A stretch of 64,000 bases of DNA from Cupriavidus sp. U2. GTDB taxonomy: Bacteria > Pseudomonadota > Gammaproteobacteria > Burkholderiales > Burkholderiaceae. The notes beneath the pieces were generated by a model. The model had not been told where the DNA came from and searched no databases. It saw only the letters and a program-made list of their open reading frames with translations. The stretch spans positions 62,001 to 126,000 of the forward strand of contig NZ_RCOG02000006.1 of the NCBI RefSeq assembly GCF_009663685.2. The letters are read 5' to 3'. Positions within the stretch are counted from its first letter, which is position 1. Each line of letters begins with the position of its first letter. A program made the position numbers and the translations under genes. This document shows, in pieces, positions 36,122 through 44,074 of this stretch.

Positions 36122-36889
36122 ATGGACCCAATTCTTCTGGTTTTTGGCGCGGGATTTGTTGCCGGTGCGATGATCGCCCTGGCGGGTGGCGGCTCGTTTG
36201 TGAGCCTGCCTGCCATGATTGCCGCCGGTGTGCCACCGGTTCAGTCGAACACATCGAGCACGGTCGCGCTGTTTCCGGGGGGCCTGGCCAGCGCCTGGGC
36301 CTATCGCGACGGGCTGGGCCCGGTGGGCGCGGTATCGCTGCGCACGCTGCTGGTGGCCACGCTGTGCGGCGGGTTTGTCGGCGCGATGCTGCTGCTGCGT
36401 ACGTCGTCGGCCGCGTTCACGTTCGTGCTGCCTTGGCTGCTGCTGATCGCCTGCGTCGCGCTGGCGTTCGGGCGGCAACTGGGCGAGGCGCTGCGCGCCC
36501 GCTGGCGCATCCATGCGCGCGCAGTGCTGGCGGTGCAGTTCGGGCTGGGGGTCTACGGCGGCTATTTCGGTGGGGCGGTCGGCATCATGATGATTGCCAT
36601 GTGGGGCCTGCTGGACAGCCGCGACCTCAAGAACCTGAACGCGCCGCGCACGCTGATGGTCAGCGCGGCCAATGCCGTGGCCGTGATCGCGTTTATCGTG
36701 GCAAACGCGGTGCGCTGGCCGGAAACGGTTGCCATGCTGATTGGCGCGGTGCTGGGTGGATATGGCGGCGCACTGCTTGGCCGCATGACGCCGCCGCGCG
36801 TGGTGCGGGCCGGCACGCTGCTGGCCACGTCGTGCATCACGCTGGCGTTCTTCGTGAAGACCTACGCGCCGGCGCTGATGCATCGATAG
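36122..36889 (+). CDS. TauE/SafE-family membrane permease
   Basis: 255 residues, about eight helices. The N-terminal signature AGAMIALAGGGSFVSLPAMIAAGVPPVQSNTSSTVALFPGG and the C-terminal half FGLGVYGGYFGGAVGIMMIAMW with NLNAPRTLMVSAANAVAVI match the inverted two-repeat TauE/SafE fold. Members export sulfite, sulfoacetate or other organic anions. AGGA precedes ATG 36122. Regulation by the divergent LysR-type gene is likely. A perfect GC-rich hairpin follows the stop. Confidence 0.92.
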   Translation: MDPILLVFGAGFVAGAMIALAGGGSFVSLPAMIAAGVPPVQSNTSSTVALFPGGLASAWAYRDGLGPVGAVSLRTLLVATLCGGFVGAMLLLRTSSAAFTFVLPWLLLIACVALAFGRQLGEALRARWRIHARAVLAVQFGLGVYGGYFGGAVGIMMIAMWGLLDSRDLKNLNAPRTLMVSAANAVAVIAFIVANAVRWPETVAMLIGAVLGGYGGALLGRMTPPRVVRAGTLLATSCITLAFFVKTYAPALMHR

Positions 36890-36892
36890 CCG

Positions 36893-36914
36893 GCTGCGGC
36901 CCTGTGGCCGCAGC
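36893..36914. terminator. Hairpin between TauE-type gene and converging membrane gene
   Basis: GCTGCGGCC / GGCCGCAGC, a perfect 9-bp stem with a 4-nt loop starting 4 nt after the stop codon, between converging genes. Confidence 0.65.
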
Positions 36915-36919
36915 GCCCG

Positions 36920-37333
36920 TCAGTCCACCTGCTCGATCAGCGCCGCGTCCATCATCGCGATGGTCAGGCCGGCCAGCAGCGCGAGGGCCGAGGCGATGAA
37001 CCAGCGGACGGTCCTGCGGTACTCGGGAATGCTGTCGTCTTCCACGCGCAGCGCGCGGAACAACGCAAGGATCTGCAGCGCCACCGCCAGAATCAGGCAT
37101 GCCGCCGCCGCGAGTGAGCCCCGGCTCCAGTAGCCCGGGCTTTCGAACCCCCAGAAGCGCCAGAACGCCAGCGAAAACCCCAGCAGCACCGTGATCGCCG
37201 TGATGATGCCCTGCCGGAAGCCCGACGGCACGGTGGGCGGCAGCGGCGCGGGTGGCGGCAACGGCGGCCGCGACGGTGATGCCGGCGGCGCAGTACCATC
37301 CTGCCGTGGATCGGGGCCGATGTCGGATAGCAT
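36920..37333 (-). CDS. Small membrane protein, unknown
   Basis: 137 residues. A Pro-rich N-terminus (PLPPPAPLPPTVPS) leads into three predicted helices: IITAITVLLGFSLAFWRFWGF, SLAAAACLILAVALQILALF and WFIASALALLAGLTIAMMDAAL. It ends in IEQVD. No known domain was recognised. It lies 9 nt from the cupin gene upstream in transcription order, so they may be co-transcribed. Confidence 0.75.
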   Translation of the reverse strand: MLSDIGPDPRQDGTAPPASPSRPPLPPPAPLPPTVPSGFRQGIITAITVLLGFSLAFWRFWGFESPGYWSRGSLAAAACLILAVALQILALFRALRVEDDSIPEYRRTVRWFIASALALLAGLTIAMMDAALIEQVD

Positions 37334-37342
37334 CCGCTGCGC

Positions 37343-37759
37343 CTAGCGGCCGGGCACCGGCATTTCCACCATGGCCAGCGTGGCGATATTGCCGCCGATC
37401 ACCCGGCTGCGATGGCCCTTGCCGCGCGTGTCGTCCAGTAGCAGCGTACCGCCGGGCACCAGTGCGCGGCGTTCGCCGTCGGAGGTCTCGAACTCCATTT
37501 CGCCGTCGAGCAGGAAGATCCACATGCGCACCGGCGCCGGGTGCAGGTCGCCCACCCAGCCGGTGGGCACCACCAGGAAGCCCTGCCGCACCGCCTCGTC
37601 CATGCGCGACACCCAGAACCGCGGGGCGGGCGGGGCAAAGCTGCGCTCGGCCATGTCGAACGACAGCGCGCCGAAGTGTGATTCGCCGGCGTCGTCGGCA
37701 TAGATGCGTCCGAACGCCAGCGTCGAATGGCTGACCGGGTGTTCCGTGGATGCGGCCAT
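37343..37759 (-). CDS. Cupin-domain protein
   Basis: 138 residues. A beta-barrel with LHPAPVRMWIFLLDGEMEFETSDGERRALVPGGTLLLDDTRGKGHRSRVIGG, the two cupin motifs of a small-ligand or metal-binding protein. Start MAASTEHPVSH; the frame runs further upstream without conservation. Function unknown. Confidence 0.82.
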   Translation of the reverse strand: MAASTEHPVSHSTLAFGRIYADDAGESHFGALSFDMAERSFAPPAPRFWVSRMDEAVRQGFLVVPTGWVGDLHPAPVRMWIFLLDGEMEFETSDGERRALVPGGTLLLDDTRGKGHRSRVIGGNIATLAMVEMPVPGR

Positions 37760-37823
37760 GGTTGCCCCCTGTCGTGCGCGCGATGATGTACCCAGTCTAG
37801 TCGCGCCGCCGGGGGCCGCAACA

Positions 37824-38675
37824 TCAGTCTCCGGCCTGCGCGTCGATCTGCCAGCACGCGGCCGTGTAGCGCACCGTGTCGCCCTGCACGAACGGCGCGA
37901 AGGCGGCACGCACGGTCTGGAGGACCCGGGCGCGGGTGGCTTCGTCGGCCGTCAACAACCGCTGGCCCACCGAACCGAGCCAGCCAATGTAGTGGGTCAG
38001 GTCCGGCTCGGGCAGTTCGCACGGCACGTCGATGGGGCGAATGTCGATGCCGGACCATCCGGCTTGCGCCAGGATCGCGGCCACACGTTGCCGGTCGGCA
38101 AAGGCGAACTGCCCCGGGGCGTCGGGCTGGCGCACGGGCAGGTCGGGCAGCAGCGGGGCGGCCGCCCGCTCGCCCGTGGTCATGAACGCATTCTCGGCCG
38201 GGCTGCGCCAGGCGATGGCGCGCATCGTGGCGCCCGGCCGCGCGGCCCGGCGCAGGTTGGCGAAGGCCGCCACGGGGTCGTCGAAGAACATCACCCCGAA
38301 GCGCGACGCGAAGTGGTCGATGCTGGCCGGTGCGAACCGGTGGGTTTGCACATCGGCCTGGACAAAGCGTGCCGCCACGCCAAGGCGCGCGGCGCGTTCG
38401 CGCGCCATGTCCAGCATCGGGGCCGAAATGTCGACACCGACACATTCGCCCCGGTCGCCCAGGCGCTGCGCGATGGCCAGCGAGGTGGCGCCGGTGCCGC
38501 AGCCGATATCGAGCACGCGGCGATGTCCGTCACCGGCCGGCAGGGCATCCAGCAGGATCGGCTCGAATGGCTGGAACATATGGTCCAGCAGGGTCTGGTT
38601 CACGACCCAGGCACGGCCGCCCGTGCCGTTCCAGAGGGTGCTCTGGTCGCTGTTGGTCTGCGGATTGGCAATCAT
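37824..38675 (-). CDS. Class I SAM-dependent methyltransferase
   Basis: 283 residues. Motif I VLDIGCGTGATSLAIAQRLG, motif II-like VGVDISAPMLDMARERA and a PASIDHFASRFGVMFFDDP block show a Rossmann methyltransferase of the UbiE/Methyltransf_11 type. Substrate unknown. It is divergent from a MerR-family gene with a SoxR-like dyad between them, so this regulator probably controls it. Confidence 0.9.
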   Translation of the reverse strand: MIANPQTNSDQSTLWNGTGGRAWVVNQTLLDHMFQPFEPILLDALPAGDGHRRVLDIGCGTGATSLAIAQRLGDRGECVGVDISAPMLDMARERAARLGVAARFVQADVQTHRFAPASIDHFASRFGVMFFDDPVAAFANLRRAARPGATMRAIAWRSPAENAFMTTGERAAAPLLPDLPVRQPDAPGQFAFADRQRVAAILAQAGWSGIDIRPIDVPCELPEPDLTHYIGWLGSVGQRLLTADEATRARVLQTVRAAFAPFVQGDTVRYTAACWQIDAQAGD

Positions 38676-38723
38676 CGTGCGTTCTCGCGGGTTCTCCAGG
38701 AAGGGAAGCTACACTGTGCCAGT

Positions 38724-38737
38724 TCAAGTCCACTTGA
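38724..38737. promoter_or_regulatory. MerR-type operator TCAAGTCCACTTGA
   Basis: Perfect 6-bp inverted repeat with a 2-bp spacer, followed by GG. It resembles the SoxR-type CCTCAAGTTAACTTGAGG box and lies 8 nt before the MerR-family start and 48 nt from the divergent methyltransferase start. Confidence 0.6.
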
Positions 38738-38745
38738 GGTCAAGG

Positions 38746-39219
38746 GTGAATCCGCTCGACATCGCAGACGTGGCGCGGCAATCGGGCGTACCGGCGTCCA
38801 CGCTGCGCTACTACGAGGAAAAAGGCCTGATCGCGTCCTCCGGGCGGCGTGGCTTGCGCCGCCAGTATGCCCCCGATGTGCTGGACCGGCTGGCGCTGGT
38901 GGCGCTGGGGCGGGCGGCTGGATTTTCGCTGGACGAGATTGCCGCCATGCTGGCCCGCGACGGCCAGGTACACATCGACCGCCGCAAGCTGGCCGCCAAG
39001 GCCGACGACCTCGATCGCACGATTCGCCAGCTCGTGGCGATGCGCGACGGCCTGCGCCACGCAGCCGCCTGTCCGGCGTCGGCCCATATGGATTGCCCGA
39101 CGTTCCGGCGCATCCTGCGCGCGGCCGCCAAGGGTGTCATCGGCGAGCGGAGCCGGCCCGCAGTGCCGCGCAAGCCGCCCCGCACGGCGCGCCCGCCGGA
39201 CACGGCTTCCGGCCGGTGA
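38746..39219 (+). CDS. MerR-family transcriptional regulator
   Basis: 157 residues from a GTG (VNPLDIADV) with GAGG 6 nt upstream; a GTG at 38716 would add ten residues. The MerR HTH is clear: IADVARQSGVPASTLRYYEEKGLIASSGRRGLRRQY, then the dimerisation helix with LALVALGRAAGFSLDEIAAML. Two cysteines (AACPASAHMDCPTF) near residue 115 could sense metal or redox, but the four-Cys SoxR cluster is absent. The dyad just upstream is probably its own site. Confidence 0.9.
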   Translation: MNPLDIADVARQSGVPASTLRYYEEKGLIASSGRRGLRRQYAPDVLDRLALVALGRAAGFSLDEIAAMLARDGQVHIDRRKLAAKADDLDRTIRQLVAMRDGLRHAAACPASAHMDCPTFRRILRAAAKGVIGERSRPAVPRKPPRTARPPDTASGR

Positions 39220-39292
39220 AGCGCACCCGCCGTGCGCCGGGTACGGCCGGCAAGCGGTTATCATCGGCGCCTGCGTTTTCCGGAGACCGGAC

Positions 39293-39766
39293 ATGTCGAA
39301 TATGTCGAATGCACAGCAGTACCTGCGCGAAGCCATCCGCCTGGCGCAAGCCAACATGCAGGCGGGCGGGCGCCCGTTCGGGGCGGTAATCGTCCGCGAC
39401 GGCGAAGTCCTGACGACCGCCGTCAACGAGATCCACAAGACCAACGATCCCACGTCGCACGCCGAACTGAACGCGATTCGCGCCGCCAGCCACAAGCTGG
39501 GTACGCCCAGCCTGGCCGGCTGTGCCGTATATGCCAGCGGCCACCCTTGCCCGATGTGCATGGCCGCCATGCGCCTGGCAGGCGTAACCGAAGTGGCGTA
39601 CGCCTATTCGAACGACGATGGGGAGCCGTTCGGCCTGTCGACGGCGGCCATCTACGCGGATCTGGCCAAACCGTTCGCCGAACAGTCGATGAAGATCCAG
39701 TACCTGCCCGTGCGGCTGGAAGGCGAGGCGGATCTGTATGCGGAGTGGAAGCGGCGGCAGGGTTAA
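39293..39766 (+). CDS. Nucleoside/base deaminase (guanine deaminase-like CDA fold)
   Basis: 157 residues. Zinc ligands and catalytic Glu are visible as H56-A-E58 and P85-C86-P-M-C89. GGRPFGAVIVRDGEVL and AYSNDDGEPFGLST match the GuaD/TadA group, closest in length and motif to bacterial guanine deaminase. It would convert guanine to xanthine (or a related base). A short hairpin follows the stop. Confidence 0.88.
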   Translation: MSNMSNAQQYLREAIRLAQANMQAGGRPFGAVIVRDGEVLTTAVNEIHKTNDPTSHAELNAIRAASHKLGTPSLAGCAVYASGHPCPMCMAAMRLAGVTEVAYAYSNDDGEPFGLSTAAIYADLAKPFAEQSMKIQYLPVRLEGEADLYAEWKRRQG

Positions 39767-39792
39767 ACGCCTTGCCGCTGCCCCAAGGCCTG

Positions 39793-39809
39793 CTCCCGCG
39801 CGGCGGGAG
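39793..39809. terminator. GC hairpin between deaminase and Bug genes
   Basis: CTCCCGC / GCGGGAG, a perfect 7-bp stem with a 3-nt loop between converging genes; no T-run. Confidence 0.5.
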
Positions 39810-39835
39810 GGGCGTCGCGACGGGTGCCGCGGCGA

Positions 39836-40822
39836 TCAGTCCAGCGTGATCTTGCCCGCCTTCACGATCTGCGCGTAGCGCGTGGTGTCGCGCTCGATCA
39901 GCTTGCGGAACTCTTCCGGCGTACCGCCCACCGGGATAAAGCCCAGTTCGGTAAGCTTCCTCGCCACGTCGGCGCTGCGCGTGGCGGCGGCGATTTCCCT
40001 GGCCATGCGGTCGATCACCGGCTGCGGCGTGCCGGCCGGGGCCAGCAGGCCTGTCCACGAACTCATCACGAAGCCGGGGAAGCCCGATTCCTCCATCGTC
40101 GGAATGTTCGGCTCGCCGGGCCAGCGCCTGGCCGATGCCACGGCCAGCACGTTGATCTTGCCTGACTTGACGTGAGGCATCGGCACCAGTAGCGGGTCGA
40201 AGGCCACCGACACCTCGCCGGACACCAGTGCCGGCAGGATTGGCGCGCTGCCGTTGTACGGCACGTGCGTCATCTTGACCTTCGATTCCATCGCCAGCCG
40301 TTCGCCGGTCAGGTGCGCCGAGCTGCCGACGCCGCTGGAGCCGAACGTCAGCGTGTCGGGGTGCTTCCTGCCGTAGTCCACCAGTTCGGCCACGGTCTTG
40401 ACCGGCACCTTCTTGCTGGCGAACAGGAACAGCGGCAGCTCGGCCATTTCCGCCACCGGAGTCAGGTCCGACGGCTTGTAGCTGAGCTTCGAATACAGCG
40501 ACATGTTCGCGCTGTATGCGGCCAGCACCGACACGAAGGTGTAGCCATCGGGTGCCGAACGCGCGGCCACCCCCACGCCCAGCGTACTGTTGGCGCCGGG
40601 CTTGTTCTCGATGATGATGGGCTGGCCCAGGCTCTGCGAGACGCGCTCGAAGACCACGCGCGACACGGTGTCGGTGGAACCGCCCGGCGTGTAGGGCACG
40701 ATGACCTTGATCGGCTTGGTCGGCCAGGCATCGGCGGCCAGCGCGCCGTGGGCGGTGAAAATGGTGGCGATGGCAACAGCCGTCCCGCACGCCACGCGTG
40801 CGGCTTGATGCTTGATACGCAC
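39836..40822 (-). CDS. Bug/TctC-family periplasmic receptor (solo)
   Basis: 328 residues from a GTG preceded by AAGGAGATGTA, an excellent ribosome-binding site. The signal peptide (IKHQAARVACGTAVAIATIF, AHGALAA) is followed by WPTKPIKVIVPYTPGGSTDTVSR, IIENKPGANSTLGVGVAARSAPDGYTFV and MTHVPYNGSAPILPALVSGEV, diagnostic of Bug proteins. No membrane transporter subunits are adjacent, as usual for solo receptors, so ligand and partner are unknown. Confidence 0.93.
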   Translation of the reverse strand: MRIKHQAARVACGTAVAIATIFTAHGALAADAWPTKPIKVIVPYTPGGSTDTVSRVVFERVSQSLGQPIIIENKPGANSTLGVGVAARSAPDGYTFVSVLAAYSANMSLYSKLSYKPSDLTPVAEMAELPLFLFASKKVPVKTVAELVDYGRKHPDTLTFGSSGVGSSAHLTGERLAMESKVKMTHVPYNGSAPILPALVSGEVSVAFDPLLVPMPHVKSGKINVLAVASARRWPGEPNIPTMEESGFPGFVMSSWTGLLAPAGTPQPVIDRMAREIAAATRSADVARKLTELGFIPVGGTPEEFRKLIERDTTRYAQIVKAGKITLD

Positions 40823-41040
40823 TACATCTCCTTCACTGATGTTCTTCCGCGCCCGGTGGCATCGCCCCGGGGCTCTACGGCCGGGCAGGGCCCGGCTTCG
40901 CGGATTATCGGTGAGGAAATCTGCAGCCGAAGTCAGGGTCAGCCCCGGTTTTGCGAGGCACTGTGCGATATCCGCACCGATGCCGTGGCACGCGTGCTGC
41001 AGGGCAGGCTGGCCGGCGCCCTTGCGCGTACTGCGCCGCG

Positions 41041-41781
41041 TCAGGCGGCTTCGGCCGCCGCCGAGATCGACGTCAGCAGCGCGCCCCGCTCGCGTGCCAC
41101 GAAGACCGCCTCGGTCTTGTTGCTGGCCGCGAGCCGGCGGTAGATCTGCAGCGTGTGGCTCTTCACGGTAGGCACGGAGATATGCAGGCGGCGGCTGATC
41201 AGCTTGATCGACATGCCCTTGGACAGCAGCACCAGTACGTCGTACTGACGCTGCGTCAGGCTCAGCAGCTGCGCCTCGGTGACGAACTCGGGCAGGCGCG
41301 TATCGGACAGGCGCGCCTGGACGGACATGGGCAGCACGATGGCCGCGTCGCGGGCCGCCGCCGGCGGGGTCACGCCATCGCCAGGCAGTGCATGCGCGTA
41401 GGGCGTGCCGGTGCAGCATCCCCGGCGCATGGCGCCGATCATCTTGCGCAGCGTTCCCTCGATGGCTTCCAGCGAGGCGTTTTCCGGCAACCATGACAGC
41501 AGCGGCGGGATGTCGCGCGGGGGCATCCATTGCACCGTGCCGCCGGCGCTCAGGTACAGCACGGCGCGCACATCGGTAGCGGTCCGCAGCAAATCGAGCA
41601 TGGCTGCGTCGTACCCCTGCAGCAAATCGCCCACGATCAGCAGTTCAATGCCGTCCAGCGTGAGGCCTCGCACGGGGCCGGGCGACATCAGACACGAATC
41701 GTCGATGTCCTGAATGCGGTATAGCACCTGCTGGATACCAAAGCCGATCAGTGGCCGGGACTCTACAACTGCTGCCTTCAT
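41041..41781 (-). CDS. LuxR-type regulator with degenerate receiver, T3SS-linked
   Basis: 246 residues. The C-terminal 65 residues are a GerE/LuxR HTH: LTQRQYDVLVLLSKGMSIKLISRRLHISVPTVKSHTLQIYRRL. The N-terminal half has the length and pattern of a response-regulator receiver (MKAAVVESRPLIGFGIQQVL, ELLIVGDLLQGYDAAML, VRAVLYLSAGG), but the acidic pair is ES and the conserved Lys position reads PEN, so it may not be phosphorylated normally. AAAGGGGAG precedes the ATG. It sits next to sctR and is the best candidate activator of the T3SS dyads. Confidence 0.85.
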   Translation of the reverse strand: MKAAVVESRPLIGFGIQQVLYRIQDIDDSCLMSPGPVRGLTLDGIELLIVGDLLQGYDAAMLDLLRTATDVRAVLYLSAGGTVQWMPPRDIPPLLSWLPENASLEAIEGTLRKMIGAMRRGCCTGTPYAHALPGDGVTPPAAARDAAIVLPMSVQARLSDTRLPEFVTEAQLLSLTQRQYDVLVLLSKGMSIKLISRRLHISVPTVKSHTLQIYRRLAASNKTEAVFVARERGALLTSISAAAEAA

Positions 41782-41898
41782 GGTGTCGCTCCCCTTTCTT
41801 CTGGATTTGGAAGCGTCTGAGGCGCAAGTTCCGTTCCAGCCACGCGAACGCACCGGAGTTGGCGTGCCGCTGTGTACTTCCGGCACGGCGCCGTTACG

Positions 41899-41910
41899 CG
41901 TTACGTAACG
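41899..41910. promoter_or_regulatory. Palindrome CGTTACGTAACG upstream of the LuxR-type regulator
   Basis: A perfect 12-bp palindrome 118 nt before the start of the LuxR-type gene, preceded by an overlapping CGTTACG half-copy (41892-41898). Candidate operator controlling the regulator. Confidence 0.45.
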
Positions 41911-42042
41911 TTGGGCAGTGCAGTGGCGGCGCTTTTTACCTTTTTGCCGATCGATCCTTAACGGACTGTTAATTCTGCAATGACGTGGCGGCAATGACTG
42001 GAATGACTGCGTGCCCTCCGATGGTGGGGTACGGTTGAGCGG

Positions 42043-42702
42043 CTACCGGTATGACAGGACCAGGCCCTGGATCAGCTGCGTCCAGCCTTCGAGCATTACG
42101 AACAGCAGCAGCTTGAACGGCACGGAAATGGTGGTGGGGGCAATCATCGACATGCCCAGTGCCAGCAGGATCGCCGCGACGATCAGGTCCACCACCACGA
42201 ACACCAGGTAGACCACGAAACCGATCTGGAACGCGCGGGTCAGCTCCGACAGCGTGAAGCTTGGAATCAGCACCATCATGTCGTCGGACTTCAGGTCGTC
42301 GGCGCGCCCTTCGGGCCAGATGCGTTTGGCGGACTGCACGAAGAACGTACGGTTGCGTTCCTCGGTGTGCTTGACCAGGAAGGACTTGAGCGGCCCGCTG
42401 ACCGCGTCGTAGACCGCCACCACGTCCTGCACGTTGAATGCCGCGTTCGATTCGGCGCGGCGCTTCATCGCATCGAACGCATCGGAGCCGATCGGCGCCA
42501 TGATATAGGCGGTCAGGATGATAGCGATGCCGTTGAGCACCATGTTTGGCGGCACCTGCTGCAGTCCCAGCGCGGCGCGCAGCAGCCCGAACACGATCAC
42601 CAGCTTGGTGTAGCTGGTGACCATCAGCGCAACGAACGGCGCGATGCCGAACGTCAGGATGATGGTAAGGATCAGTACCGGATTGTAGAGACCGGTGCTC
42701 AT
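42043..42702 (-). CDS. sctR: T3SS export apparatus protein SctR
   Basis: 219 residues, four helices. SctR forms the entry pore of the export gate with SctS and SctT. Signature segments: VALMVTSYTKLVIVFGLLRAALGLQQVPPNMVLNGIAIILT, SGPLKSFLVKHTEERN and FQIGFVVYLVFVVVDLIVAAILLALGMSM. Its ATG overlaps the sctQ stop (ATGA at 42699). Unlike the common sctRSTU order, sctR here ends a two-gene minus-strand unit, separated from sctS and sctTU. Confidence 0.96.
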   Translation of the reverse strand: MSTGLYNPVLILTIILTFGIAPFVALMVTSYTKLVIVFGLLRAALGLQQVPPNMVLNGIAIILTAYIMAPIGSDAFDAMKRRAESNAAFNVQDVVAVYDAVSGPLKSFLVKHTEERNRTFFVQSAKRIWPEGRADDLKSDDMMVLIPSFTLSELTRAFQIGFVVYLVFVVVDLIVAAILLALGMSMIAPTTISVPFKLLLFVMLEGWTQLIQGLVLSYR

Positions 42703-43838
42703 GCATCGCCTGCCGCGAACGTGGTGACGCGCACGCCCAGCCGGTTGCCCACGGCAATCAGCGTCCCGGTGCCAATGCGGACGCCGTTGGCGACGATGCG
42801 GACTTCGCTCTGCCTGAGCGGCTGTGGCAGTTCGAATACGAAGCCGGTGCGTACGGTGCGCAGTTCCGCCAGCGGCAGCGCCACGCCACCCACTTCGAAG
42901 CGCAGTTCCACTTCGAGCCCGTCCAGTTGCGCCAGCGACGCTGGTGCGGCATCCGGATGCGGCATGCCCAGCGTGTCGGTTGCTTCCATGTGTGCTCCGT
43001 TTTGTACGTTGAGATCCTGCAATGCGGTCACGCGGCGGCCTTCGGCCAGCGCCGTCCAGTGCGCGCCGCGACGCCCGGTGCCGCAGCGCACCAGGAATCC
43101 GCCCGCCTGCGACTGCCAGTGCTCGATGCTGATGATGTCGCCGGGCACGATGCCGCGCATGTCGCCGATGGCGACCGTGGTGGTGCCGATGCGCACGGCA
43201 ATCGGTATCGGCAGCGTGTCGAACCCCCGGCCGGCATCGGGCCGCAGCATCGGCAGCCCGCGCGTCAGCCGGGACAGGCATTCGGGCTGGTCCAACTGCA
43301 GGACGGCGCTCAGCCGCGTCGTTGCGCCGTCGCCGTCGTCATCGCCCACGGCGGTCAGCATCAGCCCGAAGGCAGCAAGGTTGGACGGCCACCCGGATGC
43401 GCCCGGCTGCCATGTCAATGGATCGGCCTGCACGGCGGCCAGCGCATGCGCCAGCGGCGCGCAGGCGTCGGCCAGCAGGGCATAGCGCAGCAGTTCGGGC
43501 AGCGCTGCCGCCGTGCCCGGCTGGCCCAGCAGCATCTGTTCGGCGGCGGCATCGAGGCACAGCCGGCCGTGCGCAGACCCCAGCGTGAAGTGGTAGGCAT
43601 GCGGGCCCGGCGCGACGACATCGCTATCGATGGCTGCGGCGGCATTGCCGGCATCGGCGCAGACAAAGTGCAGGTGCCAGTCACGCCCGGCCAGGCGCAC
43701 GGGCAGGGGCGCCACGCAGGCGAGCTGGTTGGAGAGCCGCGCCATGTCGGGCTCCACATGGGGAAAGCCGGCGACCGCGTCAAGATCGGTGATCGGCGGC
43801 CTGCCAGCGGCATCGGCGGCATGAACGGTCAATGGCAT
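42699..43838 (-). CDS. sctQ: T3SS sorting platform / C-ring protein SctQ
   Basis: 379 residues. The C-terminal about 80 residues form a SpoA/FliN domain (LDGLEVELRFEVGGVALPLAELRTVRTGFVFELPQP), and a SpoA1-like region precedes it (IPIAVRIGTTTVAIGDMRGIVPGDIISIEHW). SctQ makes the cytoplasmic pods that receive substrates with SctL, SctK and SctN. The N-terminal 200 residues are poorly conserved, as usual. ATG 43838 lacks a good ribosome-binding site. It is divergent from sctV. Confidence 0.9.
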   Translation of the reverse strand: MPLTVHAADAAGRPPITDLDAVAGFPHVEPDMARLSNQLACVAPLPVRLAGRDWHLHFVCADAGNAAAAIDSDVVAPGPHAYHFTLGSAHGRLCLDAAAEQMLLGQPGTAAALPELLRYALLADACAPLAHALAAVQADPLTWQPGASGWPSNLAAFGLMLTAVGDDDGDGATTRLSAVLQLDQPECLSRLTRGLPMLRPDAGRGFDTLPIPIAVRIGTTTVAIGDMRGIVPGDIISIEHWQSQAGGFLVRCGTGRRGAHWTALAEGRRVTALQDLNVQNGAHMEATDTLGMPHPDAAPASLAQLDGLEVELRFEVGGVALPLAELRTVRTGFVFELPQPLRQSEVRIVANGVRIGTGTLIAVGNRLGVRVTTFAAGDA

Positions 43839-43911
43839 GGAACGAAATCGGGCGATCGTCGCGGCGATCAAACTGCCGCCAACGATACGCAGGCGGGTGC
43901 TGCCGCGTCCA

Positions 43912-44000
43912 CTACGAGCCCTTGTAGGGGCGCCGATGCCTTGCCGGGGCCGCGCTACGAATCCTCGGTACTGGTCGCCCGGGGAGGCGCCTCATACACT
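43912..44000 (+). promoter_or_regulatory. Two 16-bp dyads and -10-like box upstream of sctV
   Basis: CTACGAGCCCTTGTAG (43912-43927) and CTACGAATCCTCGGTA (43955-43970), then TACACT at 43995-44000, 24 nt after the second dyad. Spacing fits an activator bound just upstream of RNA polymerase (class II). The second dyad matches 14 of 16 bases with one at 59257. Confidence 0.65.
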
Positions 44001-44074
44001 GCGCCCACTGGCAAAACTCCCGGCAATCAACGATCCGGCGTCGAGCAATCGTCCCGCAAACGTTCAGCAAGGCC

